From: Deltaproteobacteria bacterium
GTDB lineage: Bacteria > Myxococcota > Myxococcia > Myxococcales > SZAS-1
Assembly (NCBI GenBank): GCA_018266075.1
Contig: JAFEBB010000022.1
Coordinates: 1 to 64,000, forward strand
Direction: 5' to 3'
Length of the DNA: 64,000 nucleotides
The notes below the pieces were generated by a model, which was not told the origin of the DNA, did not search any database, and saw nothing but the letters and a program-made list of their open reading frames with translations. The position numbers were made by a program, and so were the translations under genes. This document shows positions 1 through 8,233 of this stretch, one piece after another; the first letter of the stretch is position 1; every line of letters starts with the position of its first letter.

Positions 1-316
1 CGGCGGCGACGGCAACGTGTACAGCTACTTCGTCTCCGACGACTCCTGGACCGAGGCCGGCGTGACCTGGAACAACCAGCCCACCGCCAACACCGCCAGC
101 GCCCTCGGCTCCTGGTGGCTCTGGGACGACGGCACGGTCCACGACATGGTGGGCACGTACACCGCGGCCGCCCTCGCCAGCCAGGTGCAGACCGAGCTGG
201 ATGGCGACAAGAGCCTCAGCCTGATGCTCGCGTCGTCGGGCTACACCACCACCTACTACACGCGCGAGACCAGCGACGACGCCAAGAAGGCCACGCTGAC
301 CGTGACGTACTACTAA
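1..316 (+). CDS. DNRLRE domain-containing protein, C-terminal part (5' end outside window)
   Basis: The reading frame is open from base 2 and ends at the TAA at 314-316, so only about 104 C-terminal residues are visible. The motif DDSWTEAGVTWNNQP followed by a GSWW segment and a final KKATLTVTYY strand matches the beta-sandwich DNRLRE module (CBM96-like) found at the C-terminus of secreted proteins and glycosidases, where it is thought to aid surface attachment or carbohydrate binding. The rest of the protein, and therefore its main function, lies upstream of the window. A strong intrinsic terminator follows 25 bp after the stop. Confidence 0.8.
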   Translation, partial: GGDGNVYSYFVSDDSWTEAGVTWNNQPTANTASALGSWWLWDDGTVHDMVGTYTAAALASQVQTELDGDKSLSLMLASSGYTTTYYTRETSDDAKKATLTVTYY

Positions 317-340
317 GCGGTACGCAGCTGCGATGAACGG

Positions 341-380
341 GTGCGCCGGCCTCCTTCGGGGAGCCGGCGCACTTGTTTTT
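341..380 (+). terminator. Intrinsic terminator of the DNRLRE gene
   Basis: A perfect 10-bp stem (GTGCGCCGGC at 341-350 pairing with GCCGGCGCAC at 363-372) encloses a 12-base loop and is followed directly by TTGTTTTT. It lies 25 bp downstream of the stop codon at 316. Confidence 0.9.
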
Positions 381-507
381 CGAGCCCAGCTCTCGGAATG
401 GCGAGACCGCCTCCAGGCAACGCGAGAGCCTGATGCTCGCGAAGCGGTACACGCTGCACCAGGGGCCCGCGCCGCGGCGAGGACGTCGGCTCGCTTGATC
501 GCCTGAG

Positions 508-987
508 CTACTTCGCGGCCTGCGCCAGCGGCTTCCCCGACGCATGCTCGAGGACGGTCTTGAGCGTCCCCTTGAGCACGGGGAGTTGAGCCTCGAGCGA
601 CTCCGGGGTCGAGCCCGTCATCTCGATCACCATCTGCAGGCCGTTCACGTCCACGACGTACCCCTGGGTGAACGACGCGGAGCCCGCCACGGTGTGGCTC
701 TCCTTGAACATCGACACCCGGAACGGGGTCGAGGTGCGGACGCGGAAGGGGCCCTCCGGCTTCACGTCGTCGTCGCCGCCAGGCGCGGGGACCAGCTTGG
801 CGACGAGGTCGTCGTGGTTCATGAGCACGGGCCCGATCGCGGTGAGGCGGCAGTCTTCGTCCCCGGACGGCTCCGGGCAGCGGAAGAAGTTGAAGACGCG
901 ACCCGGCACAGCGACCTTCTTCCAGCCGCCCGACTCTTCAAGCTGGAAGTCGAAGTCCGCCGGGACCTGCACCGTGCCCGCGGGCAC
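508..987 (-). CDS. Hypothetical protein
   Basis: About 159 residues from a GTG at 987, with no family recognised. No signal peptide is visible from this start; it contains two Cys (RCPEP and DEDCR) and a C-terminal Ala/Leu-rich segment. The start is doubtful. The same frame stays open upstream to about 1119 and reads as plausible protein (YWPKVYDTLLAIQLHTPP) but has no ATG, GTG or TTG there. The preceding same-strand gene (1092-1508) ends inside that extension. Either a CTG at 1017 starts it, or the two ORFs are one gene split by a frameshift near 1092-1119. Confidence 0.6.
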   Translation of the reverse strand: MPAGTVQVPADFDFQLEESGGWKKVAVPGRVFNFFRCPEPSGDEDCRLTAIGPVLMNHDDLVAKLVPAPGGDDDVKPEGPFRVRTSTPFRVSMFKESHTVAGSASFTQGYVVDVNGLQMVIEMTGSTPESLEAQLPVLKGTLKTVLEHASGKPLAQAAK

Positions 988-1091
988 CGGCGGGGTGTGG
1001 AGCTGGATGGCGAGCAGCGTGTCGTAGACCTTGGGCCAGTATGGGCGGTGCCCGGCTACTTCTACGCACGGAACACGGACGCCCTCAAGGC

Positions 1092-1508
1092 CTAGCCGTC
1101 CTGCACGATGACCACCGTCTCATAGAGGCCCACCTGCTCGCCGTTGCGGGGCACGACCTTGTAGCGAGCGAGGGTGCGGCCATGCCCGCGATCCAAGCTC
1201 CTCACCGGATCGATATGGCCACCCACGGAGAGGGCAACCGCGCGCGCGTAGGCGTCCCCGCAGACATCGCCGTCGAACGGGCAAGGCCGAGGCGCCATGA
1301 GCTCGACCACGGCGTCCGGGGCGCTGGAGGCGCTGCGATACTCATAACGGATGTGGCCATCGACGGCGTGTGCACGCACCGCAGGCGCGGGCAGGCTGAA
1401 GTCGACGACAGGGACGTCGGCGGTGGGAGCGGCGGACAGCAGGGCGACCAGCAACGCGAATCCTGGGGCCGATTCGCCTGGCCCGTTTGCTGCTCTGGAG
1501 GCGTGCAT
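1092..1508 (-). CDS. Hypothetical secreted protein
   Basis: Encodes 138 residues from an ATG at 1508. Residues 16-30 (GFALLVALLSAAPTA) form a hydrophobic segment with an A-x-A-like cleavage site, so export is likely. The mature part has two Cys in PCPFDGDVCGD and no recognised domain. It may be joined to the following ORF (508-987), whose frame is open from 1119 without a start codon. It is divergent from the gene at 1808, and the intervening DNA holds a repeated 17-bp motif. Confidence 0.5.
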   Translation of the reverse strand: MHASRAANGPGESAPGFALLVALLSAAPTADVPVVDFSLPAPAVRAHAVDGHIRYEYRSASSAPDAVVELMAPRPCPFDGDVCGDAYARAVALSVGGHIDPVRSLDRGHGRTLARYKVVPRNGEQVGLYETVVIVQDG

Positions 1509-1559
1509 CCCCCAAGGAGCACGCCATGTCCCCCGCCGCTTCGTTGTGCGTTCGAACGC

Positions 1560-1696
1560 GTGACCGCCGGGCGATCGCGGGTGACCGCCGAACGATCAGG
1601 GGAGAGGCTGGGCCTTCACGGGGTGTCCGCCGCGCGATCATCCTCTATGAGGAGCGCCTCGCGCTCTTCTCGCTCGCCCGATCGCCGCACGGACAC
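1560..1696. promoter_or_regulatory. Putative operator array: four copies of GTGWCCGN4RCGATC
   Basis: Three direct copies lie at 1560-1576 (GTGACCGCCGGGCGATC), 1581-1597 (GTGACCGCCGAACGATC) and 1623-1639 (GTGTCCGCCGCGCGATC). An inverted copy with the same ends lies at 1680-1696. Start-to-start spacings of the direct copies are 21 and 42 bp, that is two and four helical turns, so all would face the same side of the helix. The array is between two divergent genes (starts at 1508 and 1808). The rest of 1509-1807 shows no convincing gene. Binding by a regulator is inferred from the spacing. Confidence 0.45.
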
Positions 1697-1807
1697 CCTC
1701 TCTGCCTGTTCCGACCAACACGCGGGAATCACGCCTCTTTCGCCCTGGCCGGTCGCAACACCTGGCTCCATCCGGCTCGCCTCGCGAGCCCAACCCCGGA
1801 GCCCGCC

Positions 1808-2656
1808 ATGTTCAAGTCCCTCGTCGTGGTCCTCGCCGTCGTGACCTTCAACCGCGCGGCGGTCGCGGAGAGCACGCGCATCACCTACCCCGACTCGTGG
1901 GCGGCGGAGGGCTTCCGCCGGGCCGACGGGCTCTACACGCGGATGGCGCCGCAGCACACGGTGGGTGAGCTGGTCCCGACGGTCACCGTGACCCCGCCGG
2001 AGAAGCTCCTCGGCGAGCGCGGGGAGTGGTTCACCCGGGCGATTCGCCGCATGGAGGCCGACACCATCGTCGACATGCAGGTGGTGGGCGAGACCGATGC
2101 GGACGGCAAGCACATCGCGATCGTGGACAGCGCGGTGCGCGCGGCCGACGGCTCGGAGCGGGTGGTGCGCTGGTTCATGGTCACCGACGACGACTGGGCC
2201 GCGGTGGTCTTCGTCTCCGCCGAGAGCGAGAAGGTGATGAACCCCTTCACGGACGACATCGTGGGGATCGTGAAGTCGGTGGAGTTCCACGCCTCGGCGC
2301 GTCCGGCGCCAGCCCACGCGCGGGTGCTGGAGCTGCCCACCGCGCCCGCGCCGACGCCGACGCCGACGCCGAGCTCGGCACCGGCACCGGTTCCCCAGGC
2401 GAAGCCCGGTTCCGGTGGCGTGTTCCGCTGGCCCTCGCTGCCCCAGGTGCCGGCCAACCGCGGCCCGGTGGCCCAGCCCTCGCGCACCCGTGGCCCGGTG
2501 GCCCAGCCCTCGCGCACCAACTCGCCCCCGCCTCCGCCCGCGGCCCACGCGCAGAACGGCAAGGTCGCTGAGAAGAACGCGCCGCCGCCTCCGGGCAAGA
2601 AGACCGACGGCAAGGGCAAGGCGAAGAGCCTGATGCTCGCGAAGCTCGGATTCTAG
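1808..2656 (+). CDS. Secreted hypothetical protein with Pro-rich tail
   Basis: 282 residues. The ATG at 1808 gives a clear signal peptide (MFKSLVVVLAVVTFNRAAVA); the same frame is open further upstream but has no protein-like content. The mature domain (about 20-165) contains no family I recognise. The tail is Pro/Ala-rich, with an APTPTPTPSSAPAPVP stretch, a perfect tandem decapeptide (RGPVAQPSRT twice) and a basic Lys/Gly end. Such tails usually span or tether to the envelope. Repeat A1 lies 20 bp after the stop. Confidence 0.7.
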   Translation: MFKSLVVVLAVVTFNRAAVAESTRITYPDSWAAEGFRRADGLYTRMAPQHTVGELVPTVTVTPPEKLLGERGEWFTRAIRRMEADTIVDMQVVGETDADGKHIAIVDSAVRAADGSERVVRWFMVTDDDWAAVVFVSAESEKVMNPFTDDIVGIVKSVEFHASARPAPAHARVLELPTAPAPTPTPTPSSAPAPVPQAKPGSGGVFRWPSLPQVPANRGPVAQPSRTRGPVAQPSRTNSPPPPPAAHAQNGKVAEKNAPPPPGKKTDGKGKAKSLMLAKLGF

Positions 2657-2675
2657 ATTCCTTCACCGCGTGCCG

Positions 2676-2735
2676 CCCCATCCCCGACCCCTTCCCCGGT
2701 CTCACGCGGGGAAGGGAATTCTCATTGGGGGATGG
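2676..2735 (+). repeat. Dispersed repeat family A, copy A1
   Basis: This 60-bp element has an outer inverted pair (CCATCCCC and GGGGGATGG) and an inner hairpin CTTCCCCG/CGGGGAAG around the core GTCTCACGCGGGGAAG. The same core recurs between genes elsewhere in the window (8076, 23566, 26065, 26850, 27321, 29264, 30588). Confidence 0.7.
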
Positions 2736-2808
2736 TCTTCCCTGAAGACAACCCTTGAGCGCCTCGAACGCGAGAGGTACTAGAAAGTAGGAACTCAGGG
2801 AGAGAGAT

Positions 2809-3522
2809 ATGCACGTCCGAATTCTCGGTTTGGTCCTCGGCGCGGTGGCGCTCGTCGCCTGCAGCGGCTCCGGCTCGAGCTCGAGCAGCAGCAGCGGTGG
2901 CACCACCACCACGAACGGCAGCACCGCGAGCGCGAGCTCGGCGTCGGCCACGGCGAGCGGCTCCAGCGGGGCGAGCACCAGCGCCGGCAACGGCACCACC
3001 TCGGTCGGGAACGGCACCGGCTCCACCGGCAACGAGACCACGGGCGCGAGCTCGGCGTCGGCCACGGCGAGCGGCTCCACGGGCGCGAGCACCAACGCGG
3101 GCAACGGCTCCACGGGCGCGAGCACCAGCGCCTCCAGCGGCAGCGGCTCGAGCACCGCGTCGGACTCGACCAGCGGCAGCAGCGGCTCGAGCAGCAGCAG
3201 CTCGAGCGGCAGCAGCGGGGTGAGCAGCGGCAGCGGCTCGAGCACGGGCAGCGTGGGCGGAAGCGGCGGCTCGGGCGGCACCGTCGGCTCGGGCGGCACC
3301 AGTGGCGGCGGGATCGGCTCGGGCTGCTCGAGCGACGCGGACTGCACCGCGCCGGAGACCTGCCAGACCGGCCAGTGCGAGTGCCCGCCGGTGAGCGCCA
3401 GCCCGTCTGCGGGCGGCGGCTGCACCAACCTCGGCCAGCAGGGGAACTGCACCAACGGCAAGTACGCCGAGTGCGAGACGCAGGGCGCCTGCCCGGTCTG
3501 GGTCGAGGTCGTCTGCTTCTGA
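2809..3522 (+). CDS. Ser/Thr/Gly-rich linker lipoprotein with small Cys-rich C-terminal domain
   Basis: 237 residues. An SD-like AGGGAGAGAGAT precedes the ATG. The signal peptide ends in the lipobox VALVAC, with Cys18 as the lipidation site. Residues 20-165 are a low-complexity Ser/Thr/Gly/Ala/Asn linker with recurring units such as GASTSAGNGTTS. The C-terminal 70 residues carry about ten Cys (CSSDADC, CQTGQCECPP, CTNLGQQGNC), resembling small disulfide-rich modules of myxobacterial surface lipoproteins. It is probably an outer-membrane protein displaying a disulfide knob on a flexible stalk. No enzymatic motif is seen. Confidence 0.8.
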   Translation: MHVRILGLVLGAVALVACSGSGSSSSSSSGGTTTTNGSTASASSASATASGSSGASTSAGNGTTSVGNGTGSTGNETTGASSASATASGSTGASTNAGNGSTGASTSASSGSGSSTASDSTSGSSGSSSSSSSGSSGVSSGSGSSTGSVGGSGGSGGTVGSGGTSGGGIGSGCSSDADCTAPETCQTGQCECPPVSASPSAGGGCTNLGQQGNCTNGKYAECETQGACPVWVEVVCF

Positions 3523-3556
3523 CGAAGCTGTGCGGGACACCGACCTCCACTCGCCC

Positions 3557-3977
3557 ATGAACCTGCGCCCCATCCTCCTCGCGGCCGCCGTGCTGTGCTC
3601 GGCGGGCACCGCGGCCGCCGAGCCGCCGCGCGTGACGGCCTCCACCCTGCCCAGCTGGTGGCCCGCGGCCCAGTTCGGAAAGTCCTCTGTGGTTACGGCA
3701 GAGGACTACGGCGAGGCGCAGTTCAACACCACGGCCGACGCCACCTCAGGTGGAGATCGGCGGCCACACCGATAATGTCGGAACCCACGACTACAACCTG
3801 AAGCTCTCCGACGCGCGCGCGGCCGCGGTGAAGGATTGGCTCACCGCGCACGGCATCGCCGCCGGCCGCCTCACCAGCCACGGCTATGGCGATACGCAGC
3901 CGATCGTGCCGAACGACAGCGAGCTCAACCGCGCGAAGAACCGGCGGGTGGAGCTGAAGAAGCCGAACTGCAAGTAG
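3557..3977 (+). pseudogene. OmpA-family protein remnant (internal deletion and frameshift)
   Basis: The ATG at 3557 opens a signal peptide (MNLRPILLAAAVLCSAGTAAA) and about 50 further residues, then terminates at 3775. From 3750 another frame encodes the C-terminal half of an OmpA peptidoglycan-binding domain: GGHTDNVG, the SDARAAAVKDWL helix, GYGDTQP and NRRVELKK, ending at 3977. The first strand and helix of the OmpA fold (the VxFDxxSxxL part) are missing between the pieces. The simplest reading is a larger OmpA-like protein that lost an internal segment, leaving the two ends out of frame. The C-terminal piece alone would lack a signal peptide. Confidence 0.75.
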
Positions 3978-4047
3978 GCGCGCCGATATCATCGCCGGCG
4001 CGTGTCGATTCCCGGTTGGCGCGCGTCGGGCCGGTTAGATTGCCGGC

Positions 4048-4968
4048 GTGATCCCCGCCGTCTCCCTGAAGCAGCTCACCAAGCGCTACCGCACGCTCAC
4101 CGCCCTCGACGGGCTCGACCTGGAGATCGCCCAGGGCGAGATCTTCGCGTTGCTGGGCCCCAACGGCGCCGGGAAGACCACGGCAATCTCCATCGTGGCC
4201 GGGCTCCTGCGCGCGAGCAGTGGCACGGCGGAGGTGCTCGGCCGCGACGTGGTCCGCGAGTACCGCTTCACGCGGCGGAACGTGGGGCTGGTGCCGCAGG
4301 AGATCAACTACGACCCGTTCTTCAACGTCGAGGAGGCCATCCGCTTCCAGGCGGGCTACTTCGGGGTGAAGCTGACCGCGGCCCGGCTGGACGAGGTGCT
4401 CGAGGCCCTCGGGCTGCAAGACAAGCGCAAGGCCAACACCCGGGCGCTCTCGGGGGGCATGAAGCGGCGGCTGCTCATCGCCAAGGCGCTGGTGCACGAG
4501 CCGCGGGTGCTCTTCCTCGACGAGCCCACCGCGGGGGTGGACGTGGAGCTTCGGCAGAGCCTCTGGCGGTACGTGCGCACGCTGCGCGAGCGGGGCACCA
4601 CCATCGTGCTCACCACCCACTACCTGGAGGAGGCGCAGGAGCTGGCCGATCGGGTGGGGGTGATTCACCACGGCAAGCTCCTCACCGTGGACGCGCTGGA
4701 GCCCTTGCTGCAGCGGCACGCCACCCAGACGCTCAGCGTGATCCTGGCCACGCCGGTCTCGGAGGTGCCCGCGCCGCTGCGCGCGCTGGGGGCGACGTCG
4801 TCGGAGGGCGGGCGAAGGCTGGAGGTGGCCACGCGGTACGGGCAGTCGTTCGGGCCGGCGCTGGCGGCGGTGGCGGAGGCGGGGCTGCAGGTGGTGGACG
4901 TGGAGACGCGGCGGATGGATCTCGAGGACGTCTTCGTCTCGCTGGTGCACCCCGGGGCCGCGCCTTGA
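4048..4968 (+). CDS. ABC-2 type exporter, ATP-binding protein (YadG-like)
   Basis: 306 residues from a GTG at 4048. It has a complete ABC ATPase core: Walker A GPNGAGKT (37-44), signature LSGGM (134-138), Walker B VLFLDEP (D158/E159) and the switch His in TTHYLEEA. The C-terminal extension of about 90 residues is usual for exporters paired with ABC-2 permeases. Its stop overlaps the TTG start of the permease (TTGA), so the two are translationally coupled. The substrate cannot be read from the sequence. Confidence 0.93.
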   Translation: MIPAVSLKQLTKRYRTLTALDGLDLEIAQGEIFALLGPNGAGKTTAISIVAGLLRASSGTAEVLGRDVVREYRFTRRNVGLVPQEINYDPFFNVEEAIRFQAGYFGVKLTAARLDEVLEALGLQDKRKANTRALSGGMKRRLLIAKALVHEPRVLFLDEPTAGVDVELRQSLWRYVRTLRERGTTIVLTTHYLEEAQELADRVGVIHHGKLLTVDALEPLLQRHATQTLSVILATPVSEVPAPLRALGATSSEGGRRLEVATRYGQSFGPALAAVAEAGLQVVDVETRRMDLEDVFVSLVHPGAAP

Positions 4969-5777
4969 ACGCGCCGCGCGTGCCGCTCCCTCCCGCGGAG
5001 CCGGAGCTCGAGGGGCTCGCCGGGGTGGGCGTGCGCACCCTGCTGGAGCGCGAGCTTCGGCGGTTCTTGCGCGTCTCCGGCCAGACCATCTTCTCGCCGC
5101 TCATCACCACCTCGCTCTACTTCGTGGTCTTCGGGATGTCGCTGGGCCACCGGCTCGCCGAGGTGGAGGGCGTGCCCTACATCCGCTTCATCGTCCCCGG
5201 GCTGGTGTCGCTGGGGGTGGTCTCCAACGCGCTGCTCAACACCAGCTCCTCGCTCTTCTCCATGAAGGTGCAGGGCACGATCATCGACCTGCTGGTCACG
5301 CCGCTCTCCTACGCGGAGATCCTGGTGGCGCTGCTCACCGCGGCGGTGGTGCGCGCCCTGCTGGTGGGCGGGTTGATGTGGATGGTGGCGGGGGTGTTCT
5401 CGGGCTTCGACCTGGCCCACCCGCTCTGGGCGCTGGTGCTGCTCCTGGGCATCGCCCTGGCGTTCGCGGCGGTGGGGATGATCGTGGGCATCTGGGCCGA
5501 CAAGTTCGAGCAGGTGAACTTCGTCCCCGCGTTCGTGATCACCCCGCTCACGTTCCTGGGCGGCGTCTTCTACTCGGTGCGCGGGATTCCCCCGGCCCTG
5601 GCCATGCTCACCCGGGCCAACCCGGTCTTCTACCTGGTCGACCTGGTGCGCTTCTGCATGCTGGGCGTGCACGACGCCCCGCTGACGCTCGGCGTGGCGG
5701 TGCTGGCGGTGTTGTTGGCGGGTTCCATCGGCACCGCGTGGTGGCTCCTGCGCTCCGGCTACAAGCTGCGCGGCTGA
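4965..5777 (+). CDS. ABC-2 type exporter, permease protein (YadH-like)
   Basis: 270 residues from a TTG at 4965 that overlaps the ATPase stop by 4 bases. An N-terminal cytoplasmic helix (LLERELRRFLRVSGQTIFSP) is followed by six hydrophobic segments, as in the ABC2_membrane fold. The conserved loop ITPLTFLGGVFYS precedes the last membrane pair. It forms the transport channel with the product at 4048-4968 as a 2+2 complex. The stop is followed closely by the next transcription unit at 5843. Confidence 0.92.
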   Translation: MNAPRVPLPPAEPELEGLAGVGVRTLLERELRRFLRVSGQTIFSPLITTSLYFVVFGMSLGHRLAEVEGVPYIRFIVPGLVSLGVVSNALLNTSSSLFSMKVQGTIIDLLVTPLSYAEILVALLTAAVVRALLVGGLMWMVAGVFSGFDLAHPLWALVLLLGIALAFAAVGMIVGIWADKFEQVNFVPAFVITPLTFLGGVFYSVRGIPPALAMLTRANPVFYLVDLVRFCMLGVHDAPLTLGVAVLAVLLAGSIGTAWWLLRSGYKLRG

Positions 5778-5842
5778 AGCGGATCCAGTAGCCCTCCTGG
5801 TGCGCGCGGATTAGGACTGTCGCCCCCGCAACCGGAGAATCC

Positions 5843-5941
5843 ATGAACCTCTACTTCGCCAAGGGCGCCTGCTCGCTGTCGCCGCACATCGTGCTCCACG
5901 AGCTCGGGCTGCCGTTCCAGGCCATCCGCATCGGCCTCTAA
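5843..5941 (+). pseudogene. Glutathione S-transferase, N-terminal fragment (gene split by an insert)
   Basis: An SD (CCGGAGA) precedes the ATG at 5843. The first 30 codons match a bacterial GstA-type thioredoxin-fold N-terminus, including [20 protein letters not shown], in which the conserved Cys10/Ser region binds glutathione. After CGC ATC the frame runs into foreign sequence and stops at TAA 5939-5941. The rest of the gene resumes in the same phase at 8482. Joining the parts at the shared CCGCATCG gives a continuous 201-residue protein, the usual GstA length. Confidence 0.85.
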
Positions 5942-5954
5942 TTTCTACTTTTGA

Positions 5955-6982
5955 GGCGCCGGCTTTGCCCCCAAGGCATCGCCGGAAATCGTTCGATCGG
6001 TCATCCGCACTGACGGCGGCGCAGCAGTCCAAGAGAGTGGCGATACCCTCGCCGCAGTGGACGATTCGCAGGTTGTAGTTTCTGCAACTTTTGATGAACT
6101 CGGGCTCAAGGATCCAGCCGGTCTTGGCAGATTCCTATTCAGGATTGACTACTCAGCGAACTGTGGAGCGGAAGGATTCCCAACTTCAACTCCATCCAAT
6201 TCGCGCTCTGACTATGCGGACGCAAGAACGGGGTTCGCACCGGGCATTATCATCGCGAAGACTTCCGCGCCGAATGTTGTCGCCGCCCAAGTTGGGACCC
6301 CTTTGCTCGTTACAATTGATGGCACAGACGTATCGGGCTTCCAGGTCCCAAGGGGCATGAGCTACGCCGACGCCTTTATCGCTCTCCTAAGGAATCCTGC
6401 CGTCCAAACAGCGATTCCTGACCCAGTCAATTACCCAGCGAGTGGCAGTCAGGCCGAGGACGCGTGCGATCACGCGATTCGCAACGCTGGTGTCTACGAG
6501 ACCGGGACACCCAGCTTTGCGCAATGGGCGCTAGACGGAATTAAGGCACCGAAGCCGGTGCCATCCAACGCCGGTTCGGCGCGATTGCCTTCGGCGCGCC
6601 CAATGGTTCGAACCCCCCACGAGTGTTCATCGGTACATACCTGAATGGTTCTGTGCTTTCGGTCAACCAGGATGGGTCTGCGCTGACCTTCAACCTGGTA
6701 AATATCGACGCTCAAGACATGAACTCAATTGTGCTTGATTCTCAGCATAACTTCATCGCAGCGTCGTCCAGCACGGGGCTGATTGCGATCCTCGACGCCG
6801 AGAGCGGTACATTCCTCCGGAAGATTCAGGATTCTCAGTTTCCGACAGTGGAACTTGCCACAGCTCGGGTTTCTCCCGACGGAAGCACGATTCTAGTCCC
6901 GGACCAGGGCTGTATTGAGGAGGATCCAAATAGCGGCGCGTGCACGACGCGCGACGGAATCTCGATCTTGAGCGTCCAATGA
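5955..6982 (+). pseudogene. Beta-propeller-like secreted protein, 5'-truncated and frameshifted
   Basis: The first frame is open from 5955, just inside the insert edge, to 6644 (a GTG at 6057 is the first usable start). It encodes about 230 residues with no recognised domain. A second frame, open from 6545 to 6982, reads RFGAIAFGAPNGSNPPRV before VFIGTYLNGSVLSVNQDG, showing that coding shifts frame between about 6545 and 6600. The second part (DSQHNFIAASSSTGLIAILD, ARVSPDGSTILVPD) resembles YVTN/YncE-type propeller blades. The N-terminus and any signal peptide appear lost at the insertion boundary. The stop overlaps the next gene (ATGA). Confidence 0.6.
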
Positions 6983-7584
6983 AGACTTATGCGTGGCGCC
7001 TGAATGTGAAAGTTATCGCCGCCTTGTCTGTATGCTTCCTGGGAGGCTGCAGCGGCAGTTCGTCAGGGTCATCCGATGCTGGGGTCGACGCAGGGAGCCA
7101 AGGGCCTTCGGCAATCGGGATTTGGCACGAAATCGACGGCGGCGCGTATCCGATGGGTGTGGTGATTTATTCCTACCCAGCGGATGGCGGCCTTGGCTGG
7201 GATCCGTGGGGACTGACGCTCGAGCGCGCGGCGATTCACTTTCAACCGGGCGCCTGTTCGAACTACGTCACTCTCGCCGACGGTGGACTTGCCCTTGCGC
7301 CCGACGCCGGGGTTGGCCAGCGCTACGTAACCCTTAGTCGGAGCGTGGAGCTTAACTGGGCAATCGATAACCAGCCGGCCCTAGCTCAGTCGATAAGTCA
7401 GGGTATCGATACTCGCGACAGTACGAATGATCAAATTTCTACAGACTTTTCGCTTGCTGGCACCCTTGCAACTGGCTCGCTTACGGTCAACTTGGTGGTC
7501 ACGTATCGGAGCATGGACTCCGGCGCCGTAATAGACTCAGAGTCGCGGAACGCGGTCCTCTTCAGAGCAACAGGATGTCCCTGA
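6979..7584 (+). CDS. Putative lipoprotein of the insert
   Basis: 201 residues. The ATG at 6979 overlaps the preceding stop (ATGA). The signal peptide ends in the lipobox FLGGC, with Cys24 as the lipid attachment site, followed by a short Ser/Gly linker and an Asp-Ala-Gly segment. The body holds repeated 'DGG' turns (EIDGGAYP, YPADGGLGWD, LADGGLAL) and a C-terminal beta-rich part (FSLAGTLATGSLTVNLVVTY). No family is recognised. Codon use is less GC-biased than outside the insert. It overlaps the next gene by 10 bases, so the two are probably cotranslated. Confidence 0.75.
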   Translation: MKTYAWRLNVKVIAALSVCFLGGCSGSSSGSSDAGVDAGSQGPSAIGIWHEIDGGAYPMGVVIYSYPADGGLGWDPWGLTLERAAIHFQPGACSNYVTLADGGLALAPDAGVGQRYVTLSRSVELNWAIDNQPALAQSISQGIDTRDSTNDQISTDFSLAGTLATGSLTVNLVVTYRSMDSGAVIDSESRNAVLFRATGCP

Positions 7585-8054
7585 CACAACAGACCACCGG
7601 CTTGCTCAGGATGCCCCGGGGCTTCGTGGCCGCGGGTCTGTTGCTAGTCGAGATCTGGAGCTGCAATCCGTTTTCAGAGACCCATCAGCGATTCGCACTC
7701 CTGTCCGACGGCGGATGTGGCTGGTTCTCGAACAACGAAACGGAACCGAACTCCGCGTGCAGTCCAGCCATCGGTTGCGGCGACGTGGCGTGCTCGAGCG
7801 ACAGCGAGTGCACGGGGCGCGCCACGTGTGAAGAGCTGATGCACTGCCGTTGTGCGGCGGCGACGCGCTGCACGAATGGGCTCTGCGCTTTGGACCAAAT
7901 CGCCGGAAGTGACGCCGGCGTACCGACCAGCTGCAGCTCCGACTCGGATTGTGCTGCAGGCTGGAGCTGCGACATCGACCGGTGTGTCGTCCATATTGGA
8001 GCGATGTGCCCGTCAGATGTTGCCGCGCTTTGCGGTAGGCCGGACGGCGGTTGA
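7575..8054 (+). CDS. Cys-rich secreted or lipoprotein-like protein of the insert
   Basis: 159 residues from an ATG at 7575, overlapping the previous gene. A hydrophobic segment (GFVAAGLLLVEIWSC) precedes Cys30, a possible but poor lipobox; an in-frame ATG at 7611 would give a cleaner signal peptide. The mature part has about 20 Cys in knob-like repeats (CGDVACSSDSECTGRATC, CSSDSDCAAGWSCDIDRC), as in myxobacterial 'SDxDC' surface proteins. It is likely extracytoplasmic and disulfide-bonded. It is followed directly by repeat copy A2. Confidence 0.7.
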   Translation: MSLTQQTTGLLRMPRGFVAAGLLLVEIWSCNPFSETHQRFALLSDGGCGWFSNNETEPNSACSPAIGCGDVACSSDSECTGRATCEELMHCRCAAATRCTNGLCALDQIAGSDAGVPTSCSSDSDCAAGWSCDIDRCVVHIGAMCPSDVAALCGRPDGG

Positions 8055-8075
8055 GGGCGGCGAGGGTCGTCGGCG

Positions 8076-8133
8076 GCCCCCTCTCCCAAAGGGGACGGTT
8101 CACAGCTCGTCTCACGCGGGGAAGAGGACTCTG
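8076..8133 (+). repeat. Dispersed repeat family A, copy A2 (inside the insert)
   Basis: The segment CCCAAAGGGGACGGTTCACA then GCTCGTCTCACGCGGGGAAG aligns with copy A8 (30588-30650) and with the reverse complement of A3 (23566-23625). Its presence shows that the insert carries a repeat that is also resident elsewhere in this genome. Confidence 0.65.
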
Positions 8134-8233
8134 AATTCAGTGTGGGTGATCGCGACGCAGGCGTACGCCTTCACTCCTCGCGAGCCCCGAAAGTTGGTTG
8201 AATCACGTTGCCGATGCGCACCGGGGATTCCCG

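Noticed and set aside
425-2645. A 21-mer (AGAGCCTGATGCTCGCGAAG + C) occurs at 425-445 and at 2625-2645.
   Set aside because: The second copy lies within codons for SLMLAK, and a similar stretch occurs in the first gene (SLMLAS). Shared codon preference explains most of it and no further copies were seen.
2247-3461. Long minus-strand frames over the Ser-rich linker of the lipoprotein at 2809.
   Set aside because: Repeated Ser/Gly/Thr codons produce open antisense frames of Pro/Leu/Val or Arg/Ala repeats. The signal peptide, lipobox and Cys pattern support the plus strand.
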